A stretch of DNA of 64,000 nucleotides from Tetragonia tetragonoides (taxonomy: Eukaryota; Streptophyta; Magnoliopsida; Caryophyllales; Aizoaceae), in assembly GCA_038025085.1 (NCBI GenBank), contig CM076148.1, positions 2,234,501 through 2,298,500 of the forward strand, in the 5' to 3' direction. Shown piece by piece: positions 12,401-24,612 of the stretch. Each line of letters opens with the position of its first letter. Position 1 is the first letter of the stretch. A program made the position numbers and the translations under genes. The notes below the pieces were generated by a model. That model was not told where the DNA came from, made no database searches, and saw only the letters and a program-made list of their open reading frames with translations.

Positions 12401-13342
12401 GTGCCCTTCTAATTGTTTAACTATTTACCACCATTTCTAATTCTCTAGCTTGATACTTGAGCAGATAGATGACATAGAACGACTTATGGAAATCGTGAAG
12501 CAAGCAGCAAAAGAAGATGCTGTACTTGTCTATACTCTTGCTGATTCAACAATGGCTGAATCTGCAAAAAAAGCGTGCAAACTGTGGGGTGTACTGTCAA
12601 CTGATGTTCTGGGCCCAATCACAGAGGCAATTGCTACTCATCTTGGTGTCTCACCTTCAGGCCTCCCTCGTGGTGCTGGAGGGGTAAATGTTCCCCTTAG
12701 TGAAGACTACTTTCGAAGAATTGAAGCCGTCGAGTTTACCATCAAGCAAGATGATGGGGCTCTTCCCCACAACTTGTGTAAGGCTGATATTGTACTCACT
12801 GGCGTCTCTCGAACTGGGAAGACTCCATTATCAATTTACCTGGCACAAAAAGGATACAAAGTGGCAAATGTTCCAATTGTGATGGGTGTGCAGTTACCAA
12901 AAACTCTGTTTGAGATAGACCCAGATAAGGTTTTTGGTTTGACTATTAATCATGTGATCCTTCAATCAATCAGAAAGTCAAGAGCCAAGAGTTTGGGCTT
13001 AGCTGAAAATGAGAGTACTAACTACTCAGAGATGGGCTATGTGAGAGGCGAATTGGAGAACGCGAATAAAATTTTTGCACGAAATCTGAGATGGCGAGTC
13101 ATTGGTTAGTAGCTTATTTTACCCCACTGGTTAGAAAGTTTAACTTTGCCAAAGTGAGAATTTATACACTTGCATGGTTTTCTGATGGTTCAATGTGTTC
13201 TGTATTTCAATCATCTTCTTACTCTTTACTCTATACAGAGGTGACTAGCAGAGCCATTGAAGAAACCGCAGCAGTTATTTTGAGGCTGTACCATGACAGA
13301 AAGCAGAAGTATTCAATGCCCAGAATATCTAAGCGTTACTAG
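9496..13342 (+). CDS. RP1: Pyruvate, phosphate dikinase regulatory protein
   Basis: A bifunctional kinase/phosphorylase of the DUF299 family. It inactivates chloroplast PPDK by ADP-dependent threonine phosphorylation in the dark and reactivates it by Pi-dependent dephosphorylation in light. Three coding exons join in phase: 9496-9966, 12465-13104 and 13239-13342, giving 1215 nt and 404 residues, close to the ~403 expected. The N-terminus is Ser/Pro-rich with basic residues, as in a plastid transit peptide, followed by an acidic stretch and then [16 protein letters not shown], where the domain begins. A P-loop-like GVSRTGKT lies at residues 270-277, and the C-terminus is RISKRY. Intron 1 is 2.5 kb and holds only chance frames. 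The first exon offers two GTAAGT donors, after 9942 and after 9966, 24 nt apart and both in frame; only the second keeps the conserved STHLFSG. I see no lesion. Confidence 0.95.
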
Positions 13343-15309
13343 ATATGTTGAACTGGTGATGTGAAGTTGTTCATTACACGTAAATAAGGTGCTGATACAG
13401 AGATGCACTGAGCCATTATCTGATCAAGCTGCCTGGCAAGTCCAAGCACAACAGCGTCAAAGTATGTATATGTGTAAATATGCATGTTAATATCAGTAGT
13501 TTTGAATTACCAGACTTCTCCAAACTCCTGTATTGACTGTACACTGTACAGTCATAAAATAAACAGGATGTTGAAGTTTCTCCGTTTTCATGAACAAGAC
13601 ATGAAATATGAATTGACGATTTAACATTTCTTTGTAGGTATATTGACTATTTAGCAGTTTCCTTACAGGACTGCAACTTTACCCCAATGGTGTCATCACT
13701 TAAGACTTCCTGAATATATTTTTTCAGAGCTTTAATACGCCACTTCTGAGGACTTCTGGTTGTATGAAAGCTAAACTGATGCTCATCTGTTACTGTGAGG
13801 TTATGAGAGTTTCTTTTTCACAAACTAGACTGAAATGAACAGAACTAAACTGAGATTCACTGAATAGTAATACCAATTACTGAGTAAGTGGAAAGGAACA
13901 CACACTATCTCGTACGAAAAAATTCCTAACCTACGCTACCAGAGCAATTGAAAGTCATATGGTTAAGTAGGGTAGGTGAATTAAACTTACCATTGTCAGA
14001 ACATATTTCCTGGGTACTGACTTTAGAATTTAAAATGGTCCCATTTTCTCAAGGAATTTCACCTCAATGTTAAATCAATTTTCTGAGACAGATAACTACA
14101 TCCATAAAAAAAAGGTAATATGATCAAGACATGTCACAACTAGCTAATGCCAATATGCCATATCATATGTCAGGCGCCCATTGTCAATGAATTTAGTGGA
14201 CGTTTGTCCAAAATGTTTAGTAAACCTACGCAGTTTTTCAAAACTAGCTTTCATTTTCAATATTTACTAGAAGCATCCTTATGTTATTGAAGAACAGGAT
14301 GGGCATCAAACTATGCAAAACTCAAATTTGTTGTCTGACGGTATATTCTCCTGCTATGTTTCGAAGTAGTGGATGCAAGTTCAAGTAGAGTAGTAATAAT
14401 GTTTCTTTGAAGATTTTTTTGATAAAAACACCCCTAAAAACCTTAAGTGAGGGAAAAAATTCCCCAATTTCTTTTTTCCGAAGGAATACTCCAATACCGC
14501 ACAAACGCCCTGCGCGGACACCCCAAACTAAACTCCATAGTGATTTTACAAGCAATAAAGTTTGCATACATAGTTTAGTGACAAATTTTAGTGCCTTTCC
14601 TTAATGGATTTCCATAATACTAGTAGACTACATAAAAGATCACCGAACTTTTAGGCCAGAAAGACATCCAGTACATAAAAGGCAGAGGCTAACGCAACAT
14701 GCACCCAAGGGGCACGAGCAAAATGGGAATTTCTTGTTGTAAGAGACAAAACATGCAGAAATATTCCTCCACATTCTCACATCACATGAATGCCACAAAC
14801 AACAAAAGGTGTTTAGGTGTGGTTTTAGTTTTATCTGCCAAAAGTGCAAAAGGGTTAATTAGGAGATCAGGTAATGGTATAATCTGTATATACTGATCAG
14901 ATCTGCATTCTGCAACTTTAGTGCAAAACTGATGAAAAAGCCTTTTTTTTTTGGCAAGAACTGAAAAAGCCTTTTGAATTCTGTATTTCATCATTGTATA
15001 AGAAGCATGGAGTAACAAAAACTATACAATATTGAACAATATGGACCCTCATCTTTTCTCCATAAAGAACCTTCATCTCAGTTTAGTGCTATTATGTGCT
15101 GTATACCTCCACCTTCAGCTCCAAGCAGCATTCTCTCCCTCAGACAAAACCATACCCACGCCTAACCGAAAAGTCGGTCAACTTTACTGCTGTTTCTTAA
15201 TTCTGACACTCTCTGTACATTCTCTGTTTCTTTTTCTTTTCCTTTTCCTGTTTTCAATATAGAATGTTACTACAGTAGATCACATATTGCACATTACTGT
15301 GTTGAATCA
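13343..15309. other. Convergent 3' flanks of RP1 (+) and the tail-anchored gene (-)
   Basis: Both neighbours end towards this stretch, so it should hold both 3' UTRs. An AATAAA at 13558-13563 suits RP1 polyadenylation, about 215 nt after its stop. 13810-13905 is a short copy of the TTCAGTTCAG repeat family. The remaining small frames have no recognisable content. Confidence 0.6.
13558..13563 (+). terminator. Candidate poly(A) signal of RP1
   Basis: AATAAA about 215 nt downstream of the RP1 stop codon, the distance expected for a plant near-upstream element. Plant signals are degenerate, so this is suggestive only. Confidence 0.4.
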
Positions 15310-17860
15310 CTACTGCCAATCTAAAATACCCTCGTTCTCATTTTGCTTGCTCACTGAAAGTGTGAAGTATATCAGCAATAAAGTTCCCATACTGGACCTG
15401 TCAAAAGAATTTGCAAGCATTCAACTAATAAGCAAGGTACAGAAAAAAAAATTAGCCTTTAAGGTTGATTCCAGTAGGAAAATTTGTTTAGAGGACTTAC
15501 AAAGTTGCGAAGAAAAGGAGAATTCTTTTCGGATCAAGAAACCAAGAGGGTGGGGAGCGTTTAAAACTCGATCTCTTGCCCCATTTCCCCTCGGCTAAGG
15601 GGCTGTTTACACCGCCTGTTTTGATGGTGATCTGATGTTGCGCGAGGTGGTTGTTGGAGGAGTTATCTTGGGACCCGATTGGTAATAACCTAGGAGGGGA
15701 TCCGGAGAGCGACTTTTCTGGCGTGCTGACGAGTTGGGCGGCTGCAATATGAATGGAAAAATGTGCAATGTTTAGATAGAAATTTTTTTAGCTTCCATCA
15801 TTCTTTGTTCCCTTTGTACAAGCACATACATTACGTGCATTGAGTTGGTGGTTACCAATATCAGATACAATAATTCATATTCTGTACTTTCTTACCAAAC
15901 TAACAATCAATGAAAAGGAAAAACACCACATTGCTGAAACTGAATCGAAATGCTACCTTAGACAGGCATATAACAGACGTGATAACCACACATTACATCA
16001 TGTCATGGCTCTGTGGTCCTAAACTCCTCTAAGATCAATAATCCTCATGTCTAACATCTAGTGCATTTATAATGCCTGAAAACTACCATACAACACAGAG
16101 ATCGTGCACTAAAATCTGGATTTTTGATCCTTAATTTTTCAATTCTTGAATTCACATTAACTGTGAGGTGTAACTGCAGATTCATGCGTATCAAATGTGT
16201 CAGGTTCATGCTTATGAGTTCTGACTAGACTTGGCGAGACTCCGTGACCTTGACTTGGTACATTATTAAGATTTGATTAGATTAATTAAGCATGCTAATC
16301 CAGATATGCATCGGAGAAACGGCTGGACAATAGCTAGAGTGATGTGAAGTGTGAACAGAATACAGTAGGTTTCTGAGAACATACGGATTAAAAAACTAAT
16401 GTATGATTAGGCATTATCCCAGCATATCTGCCCCTTTGATTGCTTCTGTTTCTTTCATTCATAAACAAATGACCTAACAATAATGACAATGATAATCATT
16501 GTCATAGGAATAACAATAATTCCACCCAATAATGCCCAACAACAGTAGTTCATGCTCTTTCAAGATAGTATACATAAACACAGATTAAGGAATCTGATTA
16601 TCTAATTCATTAACATAAAGTAATACTCCTTTTGATCAACCTAAGACATCCAACAGATTATGCAATATCGACTCGACGCCACGCCCTTCATACGTTTGTA
16701 ATCAAAACCAAACTTCTTGGTAAATACTAAGACCACTTGCTAAGCAAGCAATTTGCAGATACTTTTCTGTTACATCTAAAAAACGGCAAAATTCCAAATT
16801 GTGCTTCATTTTATAAATGTAACATCAATTTATTAAAACATGTAGGGCAAGAACATACCTCTTGGTGATGAGGATGGAGCAAGAGGGTCCCTTTCATTGA
16901 TCTTTCTCTCAGTGCCACGCTGAGGCAACTTTCTGGATAAACTTCTTTGCAACTTTTTTATAACCAAAAAATTAAAAAAATTCATCAGCAAACAATTGCA
17001 ATCATTTCCAGCAAACAGTTTTCGCCCATAACACACAAGTATTTTCTAACCACCCAAACTGCTTATTAAAAAAAAAAAAAACAGAGTTGCTCATGTTAGA
17101 AGTCACTATCAAAAGCCAATAAAACTTGTATGGGATCAGCCCCAAACCTCAACCCCCCACTCTCTCTCTCTCTCTCTCTCTCTCCAAGTTTGCAACCACA
17201 ACCATTTCAGTAACAAACAAATAAAATCCATGTTCATAGAATTTTAAAAAGATTTAATGGTACAATAGAACAAATTGTATTTTTGCACTTTATTCAATCA
17301 ACCAAAATCAATAGTAAATACTGAATTGACCCATCATACAAATAAGCCAAATTTCAATCAAATAGAGCTGGAAAGTATAGGGAACTTACTGTGATTCTTG
17401 AATTTGTACAATTAGTATTAGAAGAAGAATTGGTGGTTGGGTCTTTGTCTAGACAGCCATTGGAGAAGCTTTGCATGTCAACTATAAAACTGTCTGATTT
17501 CTTGGGATTTGTTTCATATTTAAACCCATTTATTTGATGATGAATTTGATGATGATGATCAGGTACTGTGATTTTCTGATTGCCCATCTCTTGTAATAAT
17601 CCAATTTGCTCCCTTGAATCCTGAAAAAAAAAGAAAAAAAGAAAAGAAAAATAAGCAAACAGACATAATTAAAGAGATCAGAAATTAAATTAAACTGACA
17701 GTAATTAATTACTAATAACATAAAAAAAACATGAATAATATACACAGTGCCCAATGAAACAGTTGCTATGAAACTGAAAAAACTGACAATGAAAGAAAAC
17801 TTGCAGTGACCCAGAAAAAGAAATTTTCCCAGAAAAAAAAACGGCATTTTCTCTCACCAT
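15310..17860 (-). CDS. Small plant tail-anchored membrane protein, family not named
   Basis: I assembled this from five coding exons on the minus strand: 17858-17860 (ATG only, followed by GTGAGAG), 17390-17620, 16859-16952, 15501-15741 and 15310-15397. All junctions are GT-AG, all phases agree, and the total is 657 nt or 218 residues. Residues 1-78 are polar and His/Asn/Ser-rich. Next comes a basic block LQRSLSRKLPQRG, then a Pro/Ser-rich linker, then KWGKRSSFKRSPPSWF. A single hydrophobic segment lies at about residues 183-205 (starting ILLFFATLSSMG), leaving a 13-residue tail. That layout suggests C-terminal membrane anchoring with the bulk in the cytosol. I recall plant proteins of unknown function with the same LQRSLSRK block and Trp-Phe-x-Asp-Pro segment, but I cannot name the family. 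The upstream leader is rich in CT on the coding strand. No function is claimed. Confidence 0.85.
17161..17184. repeat. CT dinucleotide microsatellite
   Basis: Twelve uninterrupted TC units, inside intron 2 of the tail-anchored gene. Confidence 0.95.
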
Positions 17861-18128
17861 CTTTGGTAGCTCCGCTAAGGTCTGTTTGGTTGACGGGAAA
17901 ATCGTGCGGAAAATTATGTAAGAAAAACAGAGGAGATATGATGAGCGTAAATTTCCAATCTTGGGAAACTATGGGAAAAAAAAATCAGGAAACACAAAAT
18001 TCGGTTGTGTTTATATTAGGGGCAAAAAGATTTCGTGAAAGCACGATAGAAAATTAGAAAGGCGTGATTGGCTATAACAACTAGTAGTACAAGGTGGAAA
18101 ACAATGTCATTTTCGTGTCACTATTCTG

Positions 18129-18149
18129 GAGAGAGAGAGAGAGAGAGAG
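18129..18149. repeat. GA microsatellite in a leader/promoter region
   Basis: GA units read as CT on the minus strand, about 270 bp upstream of the ATG of the tail-anchored gene. A second interrupted GA tract lies at about 18413-18440. CT-rich leaders are common in plant promoters and 5' UTRs. Confidence 0.85.
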
Positions 18150-18264
18150 GTTGAACAGAATATATAGAGAGTGTTTGACGAACTGGGTTTTTGGTTTTAT
18201 GTATCACGAGTGAATATAAGTGAACGAATTGGGGGAAAATGGTGAAAAAAAGGGGGACTTTTAT

Positions 18265-18760
18265 TTTTAATGGTGATGACGATTTGATGATAGGGAAATC
18301 ATTTGGTTTGTATAATTTTATAAATAACCAAAGTCAATCAAAATTGAAAGGTAGAAGATGAAGTTTTTGGTATGAAAATTATGATATGTATCTGTAACTG
18401 CTACACCAAAGAAGGAGAGAGAGAGGAGAGAGAGAGAGTGGGGTGTATATGCGTAATGTGATTGGCGGGGACGTGGGGGTTGGGTTAAAGCACTAGGAAA
18501 TGGCAAATGGCAACTACTAGGTGGCTGGTCATGGTGGTTATTTATATATTTAGAAATTTTTCCTATGATTTATTGGCATTTAATACATATTTTGTTTTTT
18601 TTTATTATTTCTATTGGTGGAGATTTTATGAGTTTTTTTTTTGAAGTGGTAAGGCTTTTTTTAGTTGTAATAATGCCAATGTTGGTCCATTTTCTAGGAT
18701 CTTTCTATTGAAAGGGGGTGGAGGGTGGAAGGAATCATTCAAGATTTTCTACTAATTGTT
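18265..18760. repeat. Duplicated promoter-like segment, copy 1
   Basis: This segment aligns with 20015-20530 through ordered shared words: GATGATAGGGAAAT-like, AAGATGAAGTTTTTGGTA, TGTAACTGCTAC, GGCAAATGGC, and ATTTAATACA-like sequence near the end. It lies immediately upstream of the (-) tail-anchored gene and probably includes its distal promoter. See the paired copy. Confidence 0.8.
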
Positions 18761-18847
18761 CTTGGTTTCTTTTCTTCCCCCTTTTCTCCTTCTTAGAAAA
18801 TGGGTTGATCATGTGAATATTTCTTATTTATTGCTAATTTTGTATAC

Positions 18848-18990
18848 GACAAGTCTTGTGAGAGACCCAGTCATTGAAAATTTGGGTCACTATTTAGAAA
18901 TTTAAGAGTTACTTATGGTATGTAGTGATCTTTATTTCATTGAAAAGTGACCCCGTCTCACCAAAAGTTACGAAAAAATCGTGCAATAAT
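18848..18990 (+). repeat. ACAAGTCTTGTG repeat family, copy A
   Basis: Starts ACAAGTCTTGTGAGAGAC and continues through TTTGGGTCAC and AAAAGTGACCCCGTCTCACC. Six copies of this ~140-160-bp family occur in the window, here and at 23621, 23777, 33535, 45690 and 55630. It is non-coding and MITE- or SINE-sized. Confidence 0.75.
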
Positions 18991-20014
18991 TTTTTTTGGT
19001 GTTTTACATATTAACCAACATTTGTCAATTTTTGGGCCCAATATTTGGTGGATGTATCCAAAAATATGCACTAGTAGTTCTTTTGTAGTAAAGCTATACA
19101 GGGGCCCTATAGAAAATAAGGACAAATAAGTTATACGAGTATAATTTTAAATTTTATATAGGCTATCAATAAATGGTTGGTATGAGTGTTTTCACACTTT
19201 CATTATTTGAACAATGTTGAGGTTTCTGTAATTAGACATTATTTGTTGGGATTTTGGGGTATTTTACCTCTTTATGGTCCAAAATGGTGCGAATGAGATT
19301 AGTTTTGAATTTGTGAGACTTGTGACGAAAAGAATTTAGGATAAATTCTATGGTTCCAAACTTTTTTTTTCATAACTTCATATGTCGGCCTAAACTGTGT
19401 TAACCGTTAGGGGCTCGCCCATCAGTTGTCAAGTATAACCCACATCATGAAGTAGTAGGGGTTAGAACATCTACTTCATCTTTTTTTGTCTTTTTGAATA
19501 ATGAAGACAAAATTTCATGAATACTACTTCACAACTATGGAGGTTCAAAAGGCATATACAATTATATATTAAATAATCAATAAAATTATTAACATAACAA
19601 GTTGCTAAAGGAAGTTAAGTAAACTAAAATTTGATTCAAAACTAAATTGGACGGACTAAACTAAAACTAAGATAACGAGTACATTGTCAAAATCATGATA
19701 TGATACAAAGAAAGAAAAAAAATTATCCATGTATTTTTGTGTATAGATATATGTTAGTGCAAAATTTATCTTGCTAGCTACTTCAAATATTTTGATATTC
19801 ACAAGTGAATCATAGGTGTTTGGTGATTTGGATTCATTCATTTCTATGTATCATCGAGTGAGTAATATGAGGGAATGAAATATTAGTGAAGGGTCCTAAA
19901 TAATGCTCTGATACCTCGATCTGCTTCTTATTTATTTAATTAGACTTTACTTTTCAATTTTATAAGAGGTGAGAACATTAGTCCTAGTTTCGTACGTGAT
20001 AATCTCTCGCAGTT
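18991..20014. other. Intergenic DNA, no gene seen
   Basis: AT-rich spacer between the two copies of the duplicated segment. Small frames here (for example 18947-19129 and 19656-19841) show no family motif. Confidence 0.5.
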
Positions 20015-20530
20015 TTATGGTAATGACGATATTATGATGGGGAAATGATTTGGTGGCATAATTCTAACAAAACAGGTAACCAAATTTAATGAAGGGAAGA
20101 TGAAGTTTTTGGTACGAAAGAGAAACAAATGTGATAGATAATCTTTACGTGTAGTTGCTATTTGTAACTGCTACGCCTCCATTTTCCACAGAAAGAACGA
20201 GTGAGAGATAGAGATGGTGAGGAGACTGGTGAGATATGTGGTGGGGAGAGAAAAAGATTATGCCTGGCCATTTGGGGTTGGGGCTGGGCTAGTCGCCACT
20301 CTAGGCAATGGCAAATGGCCACTAGGAGTGGGATGTTCTTGTTGGTATTTATTTATACGTAATTTCTTACGATAAATTGGCGTTTAATACAGATATTTTT
20401 AGTGAAAATATTTGTCTATTTCTAAGATCTTTTCCTCCAATAAAAGAAATTCTAGGATCTTTATATTGACTATTGATAGGCGGGGTAAATAATTGAAGAA
20501 TTTTCTAACTCGTCTCTTTCGGGATTAAAC
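20015..20530. repeat. Duplicated promoter-like segment, copy 2
   Basis: Direct-orientation partner of 18265-18760, offset by about 1.75 kb and clearly diverged. No downstream coding exon corresponding to the tail-anchored gene was found beside it, so only the upstream region appears to have been duplicated, or the duplicated gene body was lost. Confidence 0.75.
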
Positions 20531-20927
20531 GTGTCATCTAAATTTGACAAAAACTAATCTGACTGGAAATTGTTGTGCTAACAATTGATTGGACTCGAAT
20601 CCCAATTTAGAAGCCAGGTTTATGAACTAGAAAATAGATTTGATTCAAAATGACTCACAGTTGAGACTTGACTCAAAATGACTCACAATTGATCCAATTT
20701 GAATTGAAAAGTCCCAACCAAAACCCTTTGAATCAAACCGTTTGACAGTGCCTTATTTACCAGATATATCTATTTTTAATTTACTTATTTTGTCTATTCT
20801 ATCCGTACAAAGTCAAATGGGTTGAGTATGTATTTTATTTCTTAATTACTCAAATGTCATTGTTCACCCAAAATGACACCGCTTTACAGTGAATTGATCT
20901 CATACAAAACTTGTTTTTACTACTATA
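20531..20927. other. Intergenic DNA, no gene seen
   Basis: Contains two close copies of GACTCA(C/A)A(G/A)TTGA-type words at about 20650-20700. Nothing else is recognisable. Confidence 0.5.
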
Positions 20928-21181
20928 TACTCCCTTTGTCATAGATAAATACTTACAGTTGCTTTTTCAAGGTCAAAGTTTGCAAACTTTGACCATAAAT
21001 TTGTGAAAAATACAAAGATTTATAATGTAATAATATTGTTGGATACATCTTAAATAGTACTTTTGGAAAATTATAATTTTATAATTTATATATTTATATA
21101 ATTACAATTATTTACAATTAAAGTGGTACATTGAAAACCGTAAAAAAAAACTGTAACCATTTATTTGGGACGGAGAGAGTA
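20928..21181. mobile_element. Stowaway-like MITE
   Basis: Ends in CTCCCTTTGTCATAGATAAAT and, in reverse complement of the right end, CTCTCTCCGTCCCAAATAAAT, close to the Stowaway terminal consensus CTCCCTCCGT. It is flanked by TA on both sides and contains the usual AAGTTTGCAAACTT-type palindromic core and no coding sequence. Confidence 0.85.
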
Positions 21182-23224
21182 TATCCTAATATTCTCTCGG
21201 ACTCTCGATGCTGAGATGGATTTCATCAGCCTTTTGACTGCTTCGTAAATCGTACTAGCGCTTGTACAATGGAGTAAGAAACCGGGATTTCGATGGAGCC
21301 CCACTACTACATACCAAGTACGAGTACCAACCAGGCAAATATGACTAAAAACTGTTGGAAACTCAAGGACAAGAAACAAAGCTCATGGCCAAAACCATGA
21401 GAGCCAAAATCCAAATACATTAATGGCGGGAACAAACCTGTCTTCTTTGATAGTGGCTCTCATTTTTGTAAAAATTGTGACAGTGGTTGGAAATTGGAAT
21501 CAAATCTTTCAAACCATTTAGTAGGTCATACATAAAAAGATTTTAACTGTGTTGTTTTCCACTTACTAAGTTCAGTTCAATCAATTCAATTTAAATCAGT
21601 TTTTTAACTACCTAATATATTGGTTGCGGATACATTTTGGAGAAATGCAACGGGGGAGGGGAGGGGGGGAATAAAGAACATGCTTTGGCCGGAAATGAAA
21701 ATTCAACATGCTTATCGAAAAGCCAACACACTCGTTGTGAATTTGATGCCAGCGTCATGATGAAAACTTTGTTTAGTCATTAACCCCCTTACTTTTCAAA
21801 CAAAAGAACACTATCCAAATCCAACGATATTTTAACTATGTGTGCATGAGAGAGGGCGTATATAATGAAAACTATATAGATTTTCTTATTATTATTCCCC
21901 CCTCCTCAAAACTCTTAAATGGATTTTTTTTGGGATTATTATCCTCTTCAATACATCAGTTTCCGTATTTATACATTACATTGTCATTACTGTATGTATA
22001 TGTTTAACATGTGTTAAGTTGACTATAAAAAAAATATAAAGTAAAATATTAAACACATGTCTCGCATCCACAAGTTGATACGTAAATACGAGAGATAATG
22101 TATTGGAGAGGATTCTTATCCGTTTATCCTACATTTCATATCAGGAGATTGATATATTTGTCCTAATTTGTCAAATCAATTGGATGAAGCTTTCATCAGA
22201 GAAAATCCAGTAAGCTATATATGTATGTATGGATCACACATTTGGACTGGATGGTAATTATCTCCAGATTCCCCACCAATTTTCTTTTTCTTAATTTCTA
22301 TTCCTGATCGCCTAGTCGGCATTCATGATAAAGAAGGCTGATTAAGAATGGCTAATTGATAAGGATATATAGTTATACTTATCCTTGGTTTTATGGTCTT
22401 TATCAAGCTTAAGTATTTTGTTTGATTACTCCATCATCCCAAAAGTGGCATTTTATTTAAATACTCCATGTAACCACTGAAAATATTCAGCAGAAATTAT
22501 AAATCTTTAAGCTTGATCATAATTGCTGCTCTTTTTATATAATATTTTACAGATTATAATTGCTGCTCTGCTGACTGCTCTTCTATAGCCTGTTTTGTTT
22601 TTGTTTTTTTTTTTTTTTTTTAAATAAATTTTTTTAATGTTTTTGCATTGCTCTTTTTATATAATATTTTCTGAAGTACTTTTATATTTTGTGATCTAAT
22701 TTATTTATTTTTATTATTATAATGATTACCAGTGGCTCTGAAAATCACTCTAGACTTTTGATGCGGTTGAAAAATGCCATTTTTTATGTATTTGCAATCA
22801 TCTGTATATCTGTCCAACTTGTACTGTTATGAAGCAATCAAGCAGCACGATTTGGAAGTCTATATGAGCCATCACAACAACATTGATTTGATATAGAAGT
22901 AGATAATCAAGAGATGGACGTGTCGAAAACAAACGAGAAGCAAAGAGACCTATTTTTTTGGTATAGCTGCGTTATCCTTTTGGTAATGACTAGCTCCATA
23001 ATTTGGTTTACCTAAAGTAGATTCATTATTATGTTGAATAAATGTAGGACATTAATCAAGCATCGTGGGCTGAATTATGCGACATACAAAGTGATACAAC
23101 AATGATTCAGTTGATCACCTCAAAAAAAAAAATGATTTAGTTTCGTTCCGTATTTCACCTGATTCATCTACACTTAATTTTGTCTTATCCTGTTCTTTTC
23201 GCCGTTTCTATTCTACATTAAGTT
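21182..23224. other. Intergenic DNA, no gene seen
   Basis: No exon or domain recognised. 21540-21620 carries TTCAGTTCAA words of the fold-back family. A T-run of about 19 lies near 22600-22620. Confidence 0.5.
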
Positions 23225-23580
23225 TTGTTCCGTTCTGTTTCAATCCGTTCCGTTTTACGTCGTTCCGTTTCGCATTCTATACTTCATTTTGCCTCACATC
23301 TTCTTCTATTATCCGCGTCGCGCCGTTCCGTTCCGTTACACGTTGTTCCAATGAAGAGAAACTGTTCTTGTCGTCGTTTCCACGCTGCATTCCGTTCCGT
23401 TCTGTTCCATCCCGCGTCGTTCCGTTCCGTTTTGTTCTGTTCCATCCCGCGTCATTCTGTTCCGCATTCTTTACTTCATTTTGTCTCACATTTTTTTCGA
23501 TTATCCGCGCTGCGCTATTCCGTTCCAATCCGTTTTATTCTGCACCATTTGGTTGAAGAGAACAGGGCCTTAGAGTTTAT
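23225..23580. repeat. TTCCG-rich repeat with a duplicated ~190-bp block
   Basis: Dense GTTCCGTTCCG-type words. The segment TTCATTTTG(C/T)CTCACAT followed by GATTATCCGCG or TATTATCCGCG appears twice, at about 23283 and 23473. It ends near GAAGAGAACAGGGCC, a common DNA-transposon-like end. The long open frames across it (plus 23225-23635, minus 23277-23528) follow from the low-complexity repeat and are not credible genes. Confidence 0.75.
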
Positions 23581-23620
23581 TAGATGGTGGTGTTGCTTTG
23601 GGATAGTGTACACAATATCA

Positions 23621-23765
23621 ACAAGTCTTGTATGAGACCAACTCACAAAAAATTTGGGTCATTTTTTAGAATTGTAGGGGTTACTTATGTCTGACTAGTG
23701 ACCCTTGTTTCACTGAAAAGTGACCCCGTCTCACCAAAAGTTAAGGAAAGACGTCTTATAGAAAT
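23621..23765 (+). repeat. ACAAGTCTTGTG repeat family, copy B
   Basis: Starts ACAAGTCTTGTATGAGACCA and ends around GACCCCGTCTCACCAAAAG. It is adjacent to copy C in the same orientation. Confidence 0.75.
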
Positions 23766-23776
23766 TTTTATGATCA

Positions 23777-23935
23777 ACAAGTCTTGTGTGAGATCAACTC
23801 ACAGAAAATTGGGATCACTTTTGAAAAATGTAGGGGTCACTTGTGAACTTATAATGAATAGTGACCATTATTTCATTCTAGTAAAAATTGACCATCATAT
23901 CACCAAAACTTATAAAAACTTATACAAGTTTTTGT
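23777..23935 (+). repeat. ACAAGTCTTGTG repeat family, copy C
   Basis: Starts ACAAGTCTTGTGTGAGATCA, 11 bp after copy B ends. It is more diverged at its right end than copy B. Confidence 0.7.
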
Positions 23936-24214
23936 GCTTTGAAAATACATTTGGAAATAATTTAATGAATATACTTTTTTTGACTAATTAATCTTTTGTT
24001 TTATAAATTTACCCTCAAAGTTTGCCTTAAAGAAGCAAACGGAAAGTTTATAGCAAAAGAGAAAAGACTATCAATTTGGTGGTCAGAAACTGGGGATGCT
24101 TGAATGGTAATGAACGGATTCCAAATTTCATATGCACGTCAGCACGTGGACGCGGAGTGAGGAAATCAGTAGCTAGTTTTGTGTGGATTTAGTCTATCGT
24201 AAACTAATTATATT

Positions 24215-24400
24215 TAAGGGGTGGCTTCATGTGAAATACGGGGTGACTTCACTATTAGAACGGTAGCTGCAGGTAAAGTATGGGGTCACTCCACTATTAA
24301 AGGGGTGGCGCCAAGGGGGTGGCTCCACTAAAAGAAAGAGGTAGCTTCACTATGAGATGGATGACTCAAGTAAAGTATGGGATGTCATTAGACCATTGAT
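24215..24400. repeat. Degenerate tandem GGGGTGGCTTCACTATTA array
   Basis: At least five imperfect units related to GGGGTGACTTCACTATTA and GGGGTGGCTCCACTA follow each other, with TAAAGTATGGG-like spacers between some. No coding meaning is seen. Confidence 0.65.
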
Positions 24401-24568
24401 CTACTATAAACTAAGTCCATACAAATTTTTGTAGTAAATCAGAGAGCGAAACAGTGAGATAAAATGAGAAAACAAAGCCCGCCTACCTTCTAGGCTGGCC
24501 TGGCCATTTCGGGCATGCATATTTCTTTTCTATTGGTCCTGCATAGGAGTAAAAGAACAGTAAACTAA

Positions 24569-24571
24569 TCT

Positions 24572-24612
<41 letters not shown>

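Noticed and set aside
24572..24605. Long poly-T considered as a simple microsatellite
   Set aside because: It lies exactly at the 3' end of the minus-strand LINE and is better read as its poly(A) tail.
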